Assembly: GCA_900550955.1 (NCBI GenBank)
Contig: URUF01000025.1
Location: forward strand, 1-29,139
Source of the DNA: an uncultured Eubacteriales bacterium
Lineage (GTDB): Bacteria > Bacillota > Clostridia > Christensenellales > Aristaeellaceae
DNA: 29,139 nucleotides
Direction: 5' to 3'
Each line of letters begins with the position of its first letter. The stretch's first letter is position 1. The notes beneath the pieces are model-generated. The model made no database searches. It was not told the origin of the DNA and saw nothing but the letters and a program-made list of their open reading frames with translations. Below are positions 1-8,179 of the stretch, piece by piece. Position numbers and translations under genes: made by a program.

Positions 1-30
1 GCAGTGGCCAGAACGACGATTGAGGTTGCG

Positions 31-102
31 GGTCTGCGGCCCTCCAAACCTCCCACGAGGTTTATCGACAGGCAGGGGCGCATGCCGCTTGCGGCCGCGC
101 CC
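31..102 (-). repeat. Palindromic repeat element, copy 1, downstream of the flavodoxin-like gene
   Basis: Read on the minus strand, the 43 bases at 73-31 match 16793-16835 on the plus strand with only four differences; the shared block opens with GCCTGTCGATAAACC. Just before it (102-76, minus) is a GC-rich hairpin with GGGCGC/GCGCCC outer arms and a GCCGC/GCGGC inner stem, starting 8 bases after the flavodoxin stop codon. Copy 2 has the same order of hairpin then conserved block. There is no T-run, so it is not a classical terminator, though it sits where one would be expected. Nothing coding is supported in 1-109. Confidence 0.75.
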
Positions 103-109
103 GCTTTCG

Positions 110-628
110 TTATTCCCCGCCATTGCAATACCGCGCCAAACCGTCTATGGCCCCCTGATCGGAAAGGTCGTAGGAATGGGCCACCATGCGCGCCGCTTCG
201 CTATCCGGCTCCGCCTTTTGCAAAAACCGGCGGAAACCCGCCATCATCATGCGGTCAAGCCGCCCCATGCGCTCATAGCACAAGCCTCCCGGCAGATAGA
301 ATACCTTGATTTTTTGCCACTGCCCGCCGGTAAAATTCTGCCGCAGCGTGTTTTGGGCGTCGGGGCCATCCGGCATAGCGCCCGTTACAAACAGCACAAT
401 CCGCTTGCCCTGCCAGCCTGGCAGGCGGCGCTTCAGCCATTTCACCTTGCGAATTCTGCCGGCATGCAGGCTGCTGCCAAATAGGATGGTTGCGCTGTCC
501 GCAAATTTGCATGCCCTCCTTTGGGAAAAGGGCAGGGCGTTTGCGCCCAGCCTTTGTGCAATCCACTCGGCATAGCGCTGGGTAAAGCCTGTTTTGCTCA
601 CATATACAATCGCCGTCTTCCCCGTCAT
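110..628 (-). CDS. Flavodoxin-like protein (172 aa)
   Basis: Small flavoprotein of the flavodoxin-domain family related to protoporphyrinogen oxidase HemG. The N-terminus (TGKTAIVYVSKTGFTQR, residues 2-18) is a beta strand followed by the phosphate-binding loop (S/T-K-T-G-F-T) that holds FMN phosphate. Central hydrophobic strands (ATILFGSSL, RIVLFVTGAMP) fit the rest of the fold, and the length is normal. A GTG start at 634 is possible, but ATG at 628 has GGAGG seven bases upstream and begins two bases after the TetR stop codon, so I chose it. It is co-transcribed with and probably controlled by the TetR protein, suggesting an inducible redox or stress function. The physiological partner cannot be told from sequence. 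Confidence 0.8.
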   Translation of the reverse strand: MTGKTAIVYVSKTGFTQRYAEWIAQRLGANALPFSQRRACKFADSATILFGSSLHAGRIRKVKWLKRRLPGWQGKRIVLFVTGAMPDGPDAQNTLRQNFTGGQWQKIKVFYLPGGLCYERMGRLDRMMMAGFRRFLQKAEPDSEAARMVAHSYDLSDQGAIDGLARYCNGGE

Positions 629-630
629 GG

Positions 631-1203
631 TCACGCCTCCTCTTTGCGCTTTATAATAGCGGTAAAAAACGCCTCAAACGCCTGCTCCAGCTGCGCCTGA
701 ATTTGCGCCTGCGGAATGCCTGGCGAAGCCGTTGCCAAAATAGCGCCTATGCCCGTGGTATAAATGAGCATGTGCATATGCAGCCTTCGCGCGCTTGCCT
801 CATCGGTTTGATATTGGCGCGCGATGGCCGCAGCCGCCTCCGGGCTCGCCTCCCGGGCGTACAAATCCTCAAGAGAGGCGATATCCTCCCTTGGATGCAT
901 CATAAACGTTTGAAACAGGTGCGGCTCCTCGCGCGCCAGCGCCGCATACGCCATGCCAATGCTGCGAAAAAAATCCTCCGGGTCAAGCCGGGCGGCCACA
1001 TAGCTTTGTACAAATTCGCGCGTTCTTTGGCATACCGCCCGCCTTAGGCCCTCCATGCCGCCCAAATAGCTGTAAATAGGCTGCACCGAGCAGCCTGCGC
1101 GCGCCGCAATCTCCGTAACGCCGGCGCGCGCCAGGCCCTTTTCCCGGGTGAGGGCAAAGGCCGCGTCAATCACCATTTCCTTTGTAATCCGCTGCTTGGG
1201 CAT
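631..1203 (-). CDS. TetR/AcrR-family transcriptional regulator (190 aa)
   Basis: DNA-binding repressor of the TetR family. The N-terminal helix-turn-helix is recognisable at about residues 22-48 (GVTEIAARAGCSVQPIYSYLGG); the rest is the variable helical ligand-binding and dimer domain. A TTG at 1209 is in frame, but ATG at 1203 has GGAGG nine bases upstream and gives the usual TetR start. It is the first gene of a two-gene unit with the flavodoxin-like gene: its TGA stop is two bases before the next ATG. A perfect palindrome overlapping the promoter -10 implies autorepression. The ligand is unknown. Confidence 0.88.
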   Translation of the reverse strand: MPKQRITKEMVIDAAFALTREKGLARAGVTEIAARAGCSVQPIYSYLGGMEGLRRAVCQRTREFVQSYVAARLDPEDFFRSIGMAYAALAREEPHLFQTFMMHPREDIASLEDLYAREASPEAAAAIARQYQTDEASARRLHMHMLIYTTGIGAILATASPGIPQAQIQAQLEQAFEAFFTAIIKRKEEA

Positions 1204-1232
1204 GAACAAGGGCCTCCTTTAAAATAAAGTAT

Positions 1233-1278
1233 TTATATAAATTATTTATATAATATGCCCAAGAATGCGCCTTGTCAA
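1233..1278 (-). promoter_or_regulatory. tetR promoter with palindromic operator
   Basis: On the minus strand, TTGACA (1278-1273), a 17-base spacer and TATTAT (1255-1250) form a near-consensus sigma-A promoter. Bases 1233-1253 are a perfect 21-bp palindrome (10 bp + central base + 10 bp; half-site TTATATAAAT) that overlaps the end of the -10 and the start site. It is the natural candidate for the TetR operator. Confidence 0.8.
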
Positions 1279-1286
1279 GCCCTGCG

Positions 1287-1325
1287 AAAAAAATAATGCG
1301 CGCAGGCTGCTAAGCCCACGCGCGC
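1287..1325 (-). terminator. Probable rho-independent terminator of the MFS gene
   Basis: Minus-strand reading gives an imperfect GC-rich hairpin (GCGCGC and GGCT arms pairing with AGCC and GCGCGC) followed by ATTA and seven T residues (1293-1287). It lies just after the MFS stop and just before the tetR promoter, separating the two units. Confidence 0.6.
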
Positions 1326-1349
1326 CGCCCATGGCAAGGCATACGCCCG

Positions 1350-2591
1350 TTATGCCTGCGTTTGCCCGGCAATTTCCTTGGGCATACGCGTTTTCACCGT
1401 TACATTTAACGTGGCGAACACCACCAATAGAAGCATCGTTACAAAAATGGCGCTCATGCCGCCGGTGAAGCCAAAGCGCTCCGCCGTGGCCCCCACGATG
1501 GTGGGCATCAAGATTGCGCCTGAGGAGCCAATAGCCAGGATGGTGCTGGTCGCCAGCGGATACGTATTGGTAAAAACCGCCGCGTCCGAATAAATCATGG
1601 GACAAATACCCGCCATGCAAAAGCCCAGCCCCGCCACCGACAGCGTAACCAGGGCCAGCGTATTGCCCAACAGCATAGCGCCAAAAAACGCGGCAACGCC
1701 AATGCTCGCGCCCAGCATCAGCCGCTTCTGCGGCACCCTGGCCGAAAGCGCCGCGCACACCAGCCTGCCCACCAAAATCACCGCCCACAGCAGCGTGGCC
1801 ATGGTTTGGCTGTAAGCGGTAAGGCCGCTGGCCTGCTCCTCCGCCGTGGAGCCCAGGCTGGAAAGCAGCGCATGCTTGCTTTGGATGTACGTTACCAGCC
1901 AGCCGTTAATGGCGTACTCCGAACACAGGTAGCAAAACATCATCATCGCCAGAATCAAAAAGGACGGATTTTTCAAAAACGCCATGGTGCTGTTTGTTTT
2001 GTCCTTTGGGTCTGGATGATCGTTGGCAATTTTCATGCGGCTTAGGTTCCACACGCTGATAGCCCCCAGCGCCACCGCCATCAATAGGCCCACCTGCCAA
2101 GAAACCGCCGTGCGCATGCCCAGGAAGATCATCGGAGCCAAAATTGCGCCCACCGCAAAAGAGGCGTGCAGCAGATTGGTAGCAGCCGGGCTGCCGCCGG
2201 AAAGCAGGTTCGCCATGCGGTTGTTAAAGTTCGTCACGCTGCCGCGGCCCAGGCCCACAAGCAAAAAGGCCAGCAACAGCCAGATGGGATTGCCCCACAG
2301 CGCCATCATCAAAATACCGATATAGGTAAGCGCAGATAACAGCGTAATGGCCCTGCGCTGGCCCATATACAGCGGCACCAGGCCGCTTATGAACCCCGCC
2401 ACCAGGTTGCCCGCGGAATGTGCGGACAGCAGCAGCCCGCCCAGCGTATCGCCAAAGCCGTAATTCGCCTTCAAGTCCGGCATTGCGGAGCCCATCATCA
2501 GCGAGCACACGCCGCTGCAAAAGTAAGCGAAAAAGCAGGTGTACAGCAGGGTACGGCTGGCCTTGTCCATCCTTTTCAAAAACGCAAGCAT
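1350..2591 (-). CDS. Major facilitator superfamily transporter (413 aa)
   Basis: Integral membrane secondary transporter of the MFS, with about twelve hydrophobic segments in two halves and a hydrophilic central loop near residues 190-210 (NDHPDPKDK). The N-terminal half resembles the sugar/fucose-permease-like branch (PDLKANYGFGDTLGG after TM1, then GLGRGSVTNFNNR in TM4), but the substrate cannot be assigned. ATG at 2591 is preceded by AAGGAG with good spacing and gives a standard short cytoplasmic N-terminus; a longer in-frame start at 2636 would add 15 unlikely residues. It stands alone, divergent from the cupin gene. I see no convincing promoter in the ~260-bp gap upstream. Confidence 0.85.
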   Translation of the reverse strand: MLAFLKRMDKASRTLLYTCFFAYFCSGVCSLMMGSAMPDLKANYGFGDTLGGLLLSAHSAGNLVAGFISGLVPLYMGQRRAITLLSALTYIGILMMALWGNPIWLLLAFLLVGLGRGSVTNFNNRMANLLSGGSPAATNLLHASFAVGAILAPMIFLGMRTAVSWQVGLLMAVALGAISVWNLSRMKIANDHPDPKDKTNSTMAFLKNPSFLILAMMMFCYLCSEYAINGWLVTYIQSKHALLSSLGSTAEEQASGLTAYSQTMATLLWAVILVGRLVCAALSARVPQKRLMLGASIGVAAFFGAMLLGNTLALVTLSVAGLGFCMAGICPMIYSDAAVFTNTYPLATSTILAIGSSGAILMPTIVGATAERFGFTGGMSAIFVTMLLLVVFATLNVTVKTRMPKEIAGQTQA

Positions 2592-2793
2592 GCTTCCTAC
2601 TCCTTGTATACATGCGTCGCCCCGGCGCGCCGTCAAATGACGCCGCCGGGGAAAGCGCGTGCTTTGAAAATGCTGCCCGTCAGGAACGCCTTAGTGCGGG
2701 CCTCGCTTTTTTTCGACGTTCATCCCCGCTTTTCCTTCCAATGAAGGCCTTTTTGGACACATGTATTTCAGTGTACGCAGGAAAGCCGGGCAC

Positions 2794-2822
2794 TTGTAAT
2801 ACCGCGCGGGCTTTGCTATAAT
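2794..2822 (+). promoter_or_regulatory. Promoter of the cupin gene
   Basis: TTGTAA (2794-2799), 17-base spacer, consensus TATAAT (2817-2822), about 30 bases before the cupin start. Apart from this, the gap 2592-2852 between the divergent MFS and cupin genes shows no gene or other structure. Confidence 0.7.
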
Positions 2823-2852
2823 AAGGCATCCAACCCAAAGGAGAGGATTGTT

Positions 2853-3185
2853 ATGGACGCTGTGATCGTATACAACCGCAACGCTGCCCTTCAGCAGCTT
2901 GGCGGCGGCGTGAGCCGCAAGGTGCTTGCCTATAACGAAGGCCTAATGCTTGTGGAGGTTCATTTTGAAGCCGGCGCAACCGGCAGCGAACACACGCACC
3001 CGCACCTGCAAAGCACCTATGTAAAATCAGGCCGTTTCCGCTTTACCATCGCCGGCAAGGATGTGGACGTTGGCCCTGGCGATACCATCGCCTTCCCCTC
3101 CGGCATTCTTCACGGCACGCTTTGTTTGGAAGCGGGCACGCTCATTGATGTCTTTGCCCCCATGCGGGAGGATTTTGTGAAATAG
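2853..3185 (+). CDS. Small single-domain cupin protein (110 aa)
   Basis: A one-domain cupin of usual length for small enzymes or sugar-/ligand-binding cupins. Motif 1 is visible around residues 41-61 (GATGSEHTHPHLQSTYVKSG): the two metal-binding histidines (H-T-H) are present, but the usual glutamate is replaced by Gln. Motif 2 (GDTIAFPSGILHG, about residues 76-88) keeps the third histidine. Residues 1-40 form the lead-in strand. AAAGGAGAGG precedes the ATG. It has its own promoter and terminator, so it is monocistronic. Function (isomerase, dioxygenase-like or sensor) cannot be told. Confidence 0.82.
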   Translation: MDAVIVYNRNAALQQLGGGVSRKVLAYNEGLMLVEVHFEAGATGSEHTHPHLQSTYVKSGRFRFTIAGKDVDVGPGDTIAFPSGILHGTLCLEAGTLIDVFAPMREDFVK

Positions 3186-3202
3186 CCGGAAACAGAAAAT
3201 CA

Positions 3203-3240
3203 GGCAGGCGGAAATTGCGCATCCGCCTGCCGGATTTTTT
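3203..3240 (+). terminator. Rho-independent terminator after the cupin gene
   Basis: Perfect 10-bp stem (GGCAGGCGGA / TCCGCCTGCC) with a 9-base loop, followed by GGA and six T residues. It lies between the convergent cupin and deoC genes; the minus-strand reading has a weaker T-rich tail and may also stop deoC transcription. Confidence 0.85.
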
Positions 3241-3261
3241 CTTTGCCTCAGGGGCGCTCGC

Positions 3262-3921
3262 TCAGCCCTCTGCCCCTGCCAAAATGGCAAGCGTGGAGCT
3301 GGTGCCCAAGCGGTTTGCGCCCGCGTCCACCATATCCAGCGCCTCCTGCCAGGAATGCATGCCGCCGGCAGCCTTTACCTTCATCGTTTCGGGAACGCTG
3401 GCCCGCATCAGCCGCACGTCCGCAACCGTCGCGCCGCCGGTGCCAAAGCCGGTGCTGGTTTTCACAAAATCCGCGCCCGCGTTCACGCAGGCCTTGCACG
3501 CAAGCTTCTTTTCCTCATCCGTCAGGTAGCAGCATTCAATAATCACCTTTACCAGCGTGCCGTTCGCCGCCTCCACCACGCTGCGGATGTCCTCCTCCAC
3601 CAGCGCCAGGTTGCCGCATTTCAGCGCGCCAATGTTAATAACCATGTCCACCTCATCCGCGCCGTTGGCAATCGCATCCCTGGTTTCAAACGCCTTCACT
3701 GCGGAGGTATTGGCCCCCAAAGGGAAGCCGATCACCGTGCAAACCTTCACAGGGCTGCCCTCGAGCAGCTTTGCGGCCTGGCGGATGTTGCAGGGGTTTA
3801 CGCATACGCTCGCCGTGTTCAATTCCCGCGCCGTTTCGCAAAGCGCCTGGATTTGCTCCGGCGTAGCGGTCGCCTTCAGCAGCGTATGGTCGATCATGGA
3901 AGCGATTTGTTCCTTGGTCAT
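3262..3921 (-). CDS. deoC: Deoxyribose-phosphate aldolase (219 aa)
   Basis: Class I aldolase that splits 2-deoxyribose 5-phosphate into glyceraldehyde 3-phosphate and acetaldehyde, in the cytoplasm. The full-length TIM barrel shows the expected motifs: IDHTLLK (10-16), GFPLGA (65-70), DEVDMVINIG with catalytic Asp92, FVKTSTGF with Schiff-base Lys154, and KVKAAGG with Lys183. The length matches the short bacterial DeoC type. It follows the response regulator by 41 bases on the same strand and closes the transporter/two-component gene run, so the imported compound may feed into deoxyribose 5-phosphate. The ATG at 3921 is preceded by GGAGAAAGGA. Confidence 0.96.
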   Translation of the reverse strand: MTKEQIASMIDHTLLKATATPEQIQALCETARELNTASVCVNPCNIRQAAKLLEGSPVKVCTVIGFPLGANTSAVKAFETRDAIANGADEVDMVINIGALKCGNLALVEEDIRSVVEAANGTLVKVIIECCYLTDEEKKLACKACVNAGADFVKTSTGFGTGGATVADVRLMRASVPETMKVKAAGGMHSWQEALDMVDAGANRLGTSSTLAILAGAEG

Positions 3922-3962
3922 GTGGGTATCATCCTTTCTCCATTCTCTATGTAAGGGCCTAC

Positions 3963-4736
3963 TTAGCCGTTCCCGCGAAGGAATTCGCGCGGCGTAAGGC
4001 CAGTACAGCGTTTGAATACCGAGCAGAAATGCTTGTAATCGCTAAAGCCCGTGCGTTCGGCAACCTCGGCCGTGCGGGCGCCCTCGTGCAGCAGGCTTAC
4101 CGCCTTTTGCACGCGCTGCATGTTGAGCGTTTCCAGGAAGGTCTGCCCCGTAACCTCCTTAAAGCGGCGGCTCAAATAGCTGGCGGAAACGCCTATTTCC
4201 TCGGCCAGGCCTTCAATGCTCAGCCTTTGCTCGCTGGCGGTCGCAATGCGCTTGAGCGCAATGTCCACATAGGCGTCCTGCTCCTTTCTTTCCTCCAGCA
4301 TCAGGGTTGCGGGTTTGCAGGCGCTGTTGAGCAAGGGCATCAGCCGCCGCATCTGCTCGGCAGTTTGCGCGTCATGGTGCATGCGGCGTATAATGGATTC
4401 CAGCTTGTCCTCGTCCAATGGCTTTAGCAAATAATCATATGCCCGCATGGCGACGGCCCTTCTCGCATAGTCAAAATCCGCGTAGCTGGTAAGCAGAATG
4501 ATGCGAAAGTCATAGGTCTTTAGCGCCTCCTCCAGCATTTCCAGCCCATCCAGTTCCGGCATGCGTATATCGGTAATCACCACGTCAGGCCGCTTTTCCA
4601 GGATGCTTGCCAGGCCGTCCCGCCCATTGGAGGCGCTGCCTACGATAACGCAGTTCATAGCGCTCCAGTCGATGGTATGTACAAGCCCTTTGCGTATCAT
4701 TTCTTCATCTTCAGCGATGAACACCCGCAGGATCAC
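3963..4736 (-). CDS. YesN-type response regulator, AraC DNA-binding domain (257 aa)
   Basis: Two-component response regulator. The N-terminal receiver domain (1-120) shows the acidic pair in IAEDEE, phospho-acceptor Asp56 (VVITDIRMPELDG), Thr83 and Lys105 (LLKPLD). The C-terminal AraC/XylS double helix-turn-helix (about 155-255) includes LSIEGLAEEIGVSASYLSRRFKE and the second HTH ending GLTPREFL. The start is GTG at 4736, inside the last codons of the kinase gene: the GTGA overlap shows translational coupling. YesN-type regulators commonly activate neighbouring ABC sugar transporter genes, here the operon it lies in. Confidence 0.94.
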   Translation of the reverse strand: MILRVFIAEDEEMIRKGLVHTIDWSAMNCVIVGSASNGRDGLASILEKRPDVVITDIRMPELDGLEMLEEALKTYDFRIILLTSYADFDYARRAVAMRAYDYLLKPLDEDKLESIIRRMHHDAQTAEQMRRLMPLLNSACKPATLMLEERKEQDAYVDIALKRIATASEQRLSIEGLAEEIGVSASYLSRRFKEVTGQTFLETLNMQRVQKAVSLLHEGARTAEVAERTGFSDYKHFCSVFKRCTGLTPREFLRGNG

Positions 4737-6460
4737 GTTTTTTCGCCTCCCCTATCGCCGTTGCGGGGAAAATGGAGCAGCACGGCGGTGCCCTCCCCAG
4801 CCTGGGTTTCAATGGAAATACCATACGCGTCCCCGTACATGAGGCGTATGCGGTCATGCACGTTCATAATGCCAAAATGCTCGCCGCGTTCCTCCGTATC
4901 GCCGGCCAGGCAGCCTTCCAGGCGTTTCAGCATATCCGGCTCAATCCCCTGCCCATTGTCCCGAACCCGCAGGATAACCTGCTCGCCTTCAAAATAGGCG
5001 CATAGCTCCACGCACAGCTCGCCGTCCCTGCGCATGCCGTATTTGGCGGCGTTTTCAATAATGGGCTGCATAATCAGCTTGGGCACAGGAAACGCTTCCA
5101 GCTTCTTAGGCACGTCCACACGGTAGCGCAGCCGCTCCCCAAAGCGCATCTCCAAAATTTCCATGTAGCTGCGCACATAGGCAAGGTCCTCATGCAGAGG
5201 GATGATCATGCCGCTGTTGTGGATGCTGTACCTAAGCAAGCTGGACAGGTTTACCAGCGCCCTATCCGCGCCCTTGGGATTCATGCGAATCATAAAGCGC
5301 ACATTTTCCAGCGTGTTAAACAGGAAATGCGGGTTGAACTGGCTTTCCAGCTGCCTAACCTTGGATACCGCTGTTTCGTGGCCAAGCTCCACGCTGCGGC
5401 TGATCAGCTCGCGCATGCTGCACAGCATGCTGTTGTACGCCTGCGCGATGATCTGGAACTCGTCGTTGCTGCTGATGCTAAGCTCGGTATTCAAATCGCC
5501 CTGCTGCACCTGATGGCACGCGGAAGCAATTTCGTCAATGATACGGGTTTTCTGATCCGCCACGCGTTCGGTGCTTGCCAAAATAATCAGCGCAAACGCC
5601 CCAAACAAAATCAGCACCAGCACGGCCAGCAGCAGCAGCGTGCTGAGGATGCTTCCGCATTCCGACATGGCGTAAATCTGCAACAGCCCGCTTTGCGCGG
5701 TTTCGCAGCGGATATAGAACAGCCCTTCGCGCAGCGCCTTAAACCCGTTCGCGCCGCACAAATCGCCGCGCAGCTTGCCAAACTCGCCTATAAAGGCGCT
5801 GTCCATGCCCAGAAATACGGAATCAAACCGGTCGGTTACAATAAAGGACGAGGCGCATTGCTTCAGCAGGTTATGCATTTGGCTTTCTCCAAGCGCAAAG
5901 CAGGCATAGCCCGCGCTTTGGCCGTCTTCCTCAAACAGGCGACACCCGATAAGCATATAGGAAATCGTGGAAACGCCCACCTCGGCCCGCACAACGGCGG
6001 AGGCAACCTTCCCAGGCGCGGCCGGCAAATTGTTCACCAAACGCCAGTGAAGGCTATCCTGCACGCTTTCACGCACGCTTGGATTGCTCTGCGTTGAAAA
6101 GATGAGCTGTTCGTCCGCGTTCAGCAAAAAGAACTGCGGGCGCGCATCGTTGTTGTTGATGTACTGATAAATATCCTCCTTTACAGACGCCTGATACGCA
6201 ATGCTCGAGCGGAACGTTGGAAGATCCAGCATGCGCTGAATGGTCAACAGCTCCTCCTCCATGCTTTGCCACTGCTGCGCAAACACTCCCCCCGCCAGGC
6301 GCAAATCGTCCGTCGTGCCATGCACCACATTTTTGAGCGGTATATAGCCCAAAATGCCAAACAATGCAATCACGGCGCCTAGCAGCGGTACCAACGCGTA
6401 AAGCAGCAGCAGCTTGCGTAAATCGTCACGGAAGCGGGTCTGTTGACCATTCATTGTCAT
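4733..6460 (-). CDS. YesM-type sensor histidine kinase (575 aa)
   Basis: Membrane sensor kinase of the YesM/LytS class. From the chosen start: TM1 at about 16-39, a ~230-residue extracellular sensor region, TM2 at about 270-295, a HAMP linker (297-350), the His_kinase domain with QFNPHFLFN (phospho-acceptor His about 378) and the HATPase domain with the N-box PIIENAAKYG (about 467-476) and G-box RDNGQGI (about 500-506). An in-frame TTG at 6511 is possible, but the ATG at 6460 has AGAGGAG at good spacing. It lies 57 bases after the permease gene and overlaps the response regulator by 4 bases. The external domain probably senses the transported compound or its binding protein. Confidence 0.93.
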   Translation of the reverse strand: MTMNGQQTRFRDDLRKLLLLYALVPLLGAVIALFGILGYIPLKNVVHGTTDDLRLAGGVFAQQWQSMEEELLTIQRMLDLPTFRSSIAYQASVKEDIYQYINNNDARPQFFLLNADEQLIFSTQSNPSVRESVQDSLHWRLVNNLPAAPGKVASAVVRAEVGVSTISYMLIGCRLFEEDGQSAGYACFALGESQMHNLLKQCASSFIVTDRFDSVFLGMDSAFIGEFGKLRGDLCGANGFKALREGLFYIRCETAQSGLLQIYAMSECGSILSTLLLLAVLVLILFGAFALIILASTERVADQKTRIIDEIASACHQVQQGDLNTELSISSNDEFQIIAQAYNSMLCSMRELISRSVELGHETAVSKVRQLESQFNPHFLFNTLENVRFMIRMNPKGADRALVNLSSLLRYSIHNSGMIIPLHEDLAYVRSYMEILEMRFGERLRYRVDVPKKLEAFPVPKLIMQPIIENAAKYGMRRDGELCVELCAYFEGEQVILRVRDNGQGIEPDMLKRLEGCLAGDTEERGEHFGIMNVHDRIRLMYGDAYGISIETQAGEGTAVLLHFPRNGDRGGEKT

Positions 6461-6517
6461 GCAGGCTCCTCTTTTGCCACGCCGCGCAGGGCGGCGCATG
6501 CATAGGAACAAAGCGGT

Positions 6518-8179
6518 TTACATGGTAACGTCCTTGCTCCCGCTGATCTTGAAGAACAGCAGCAGCGAAATCACCGTGGTAAGCGTCAGGATCGTTGCCA
6601 GGGCGGCGGCCGTACCATAGCTGGCGCGAATTACCTCATTGTAAATCGCCACGGACATGGTGCGCGTATTGGCCGTGTACAGCATAACGGAGGAACTCAA
6701 CTCGTTAATCAGCGTAATCCAGCTAAGAATGGCGCCGGAGATAACGCCCGGCAGCATCAGCTTGGCCGTCACCTTCAGGAACGCCTTGAGCGGCGAATCG
6801 CCAAGCGAAATGGCCGCTTCCTCCACGCTGGGGCTGATCTGGTACAGAATGGCCGAGCTCGACCTCAGCGTGTACGCCAAACGCCGTATCACCAGCGAGA
6901 TGATCATAATCGTGGCCGTACCGGAAAGCACCAGCGGGTCTCCCTTGCCGTTGAATGCAAGCAGCAGCGTAATACCAAGCACGGAACCCGGAATGATGTA
7001 GGGGAACATGGCAATGGTATCGATCGCGCTTGTCAGCAGGCTCTTTTTGCGCACGGACAGATAGGCGATGAGCATGCCCAGCAGTATAATTATAGCTAAG
7101 GCAATGATACAATACAAGTAGGTGTTTTGAATGGATGAAAACGCCGTGCCGAAAATTTTGGTGTAGCTTTCGGTTGAATAGCCGTCAACAAAATACTGCA
7201 CCTCCGTTTTGCGGAAGGACGTCCAAACAATTACCAGATGCGGCACCACCGACAGGATCACGAGCAGGTAGGTGAAAATATGCATCAGCGCGCTCTTAAG
7301 CCCCTTGGGCTTGCTGGGCTGAATGGGCCGCATGGCGCTCATGGTAAAGCTCTTTTTGTTCACATACCATTTCTGCAAAAGGAACAGCACCGCCGTGATA
7401 ACAACCATCAGCGAAGCCATGGCCGAGGCAAAATATGCCGAGCCGCCGGACTCGCCCACAAATTCAATGTAAATCTTGGTGGGCAGCACGTCGTAACCTT
7501 CGCCAATCAGGGCGGGGGTGCCAAAGTCCGCCATGCAGTTCATAAACACCAATAGCGCGGAGGCGATGGCGGTGGGCGTCACCAGCGGCATAACCACGGT
7601 AAACACCTTGCGCAGCGCGCTGCAGCCCAGGCTTTCAGCCGCCTCGCAGATGGCAACGTCCACCTTCTTCAGCGCGCCGCTCACATACATGTAGATGAAC
7701 GGATACAGCTTGAGCGTAAATACCAGCAGCATGCCTCCAAACCCATAGATGGACGGCATTTTAATGCCAAATGTGTTGGAGAGGAACGTTGTTACAACGC
7801 CGCTGCGGCCAAGCAGCAAAATCCACGAATACGCGCCGATGAAGTTGGGGCTCATCATGGAAATGATAATCAGGATTTCCACAACATTTTTGCCCTTGAT
7901 TTTGAAAAAGGACATAATGTAGGCCAAAGGCACGCCAATCAGCAGCGAGCAGATGGTCACGCACACCGTCAGCTTCAGGGAGTTCAGCAGGGAGCGGTAA
8001 TAGAACTTTTTCCCAAAGAACTTGGTAAAGTTCGCCAGGGTAAATTCACCCGTGCCCTCTTTCAGGAAGCCGTCTACAAACAGCGAGATCAACGGATAAA
8101 TCAAAAACAGGGCGAACACGGCCAGGATGCCGATGGTCACAATGGTCCAAAAGTCAAATTGCGGCTTACGCTTGCTCAT
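6518..8179 (-). CDS. ABC transporter permease, fused two-domain FbpB/AfuB type (553 aa)
   Basis: Inner-membrane permease with two complete permease domains in one chain, as in Fe(III)/sugar-phosphate/phosphonate-type (FbpB, AfuB, PhnUV-like) importers, so one protein supplies the whole membrane channel. About twelve hydrophobic segments are visible. Each half has an EAA loop that docks the ATPase: EAAESLGCSALRKVFTVVMP (about 179-198) and EAAISLGDSPLKAFLKV (about 454-470). A hydrophilic linker at about 275-298 joins the halves. Its start overlaps the end of the ATPase gene by 14 bases. Family members carry iron, 2-aminoethylphosphonate or hexose phosphates; the context here favours a sugar or sugar phosphate. 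Confidence 0.92.
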   Translation of the reverse strand: MSKRKPQFDFWTIVTIGILAVFALFLIYPLISLFVDGFLKEGTGEFTLANFTKFFGKKFYYRSLLNSLKLTVCVTICSLLIGVPLAYIMSFFKIKGKNVVEILIIISMMSPNFIGAYSWILLLGRSGVVTTFLSNTFGIKMPSIYGFGGMLLVFTLKLYPFIYMYVSGALKKVDVAICEAAESLGCSALRKVFTVVMPLVTPTAIASALLVFMNCMADFGTPALIGEGYDVLPTKIYIEFVGESGGSAYFASAMASLMVVITAVLFLLQKWYVNKKSFTMSAMRPIQPSKPKGLKSALMHIFTYLLVILSVVPHLVIVWTSFRKTEVQYFVDGYSTESYTKIFGTAFSSIQNTYLYCIIALAIIILLGMLIAYLSVRKKSLLTSAIDTIAMFPYIIPGSVLGITLLLAFNGKGDPLVLSGTATIMIISLVIRRLAYTLRSSSAILYQISPSVEEAAISLGDSPLKAFLKVTAKLMLPGVISGAILSWITLINELSSSVMLYTANTRTMSVAIYNEVIRASYGTAAALATILTLTTVISLLLFFKISGSKDVTM

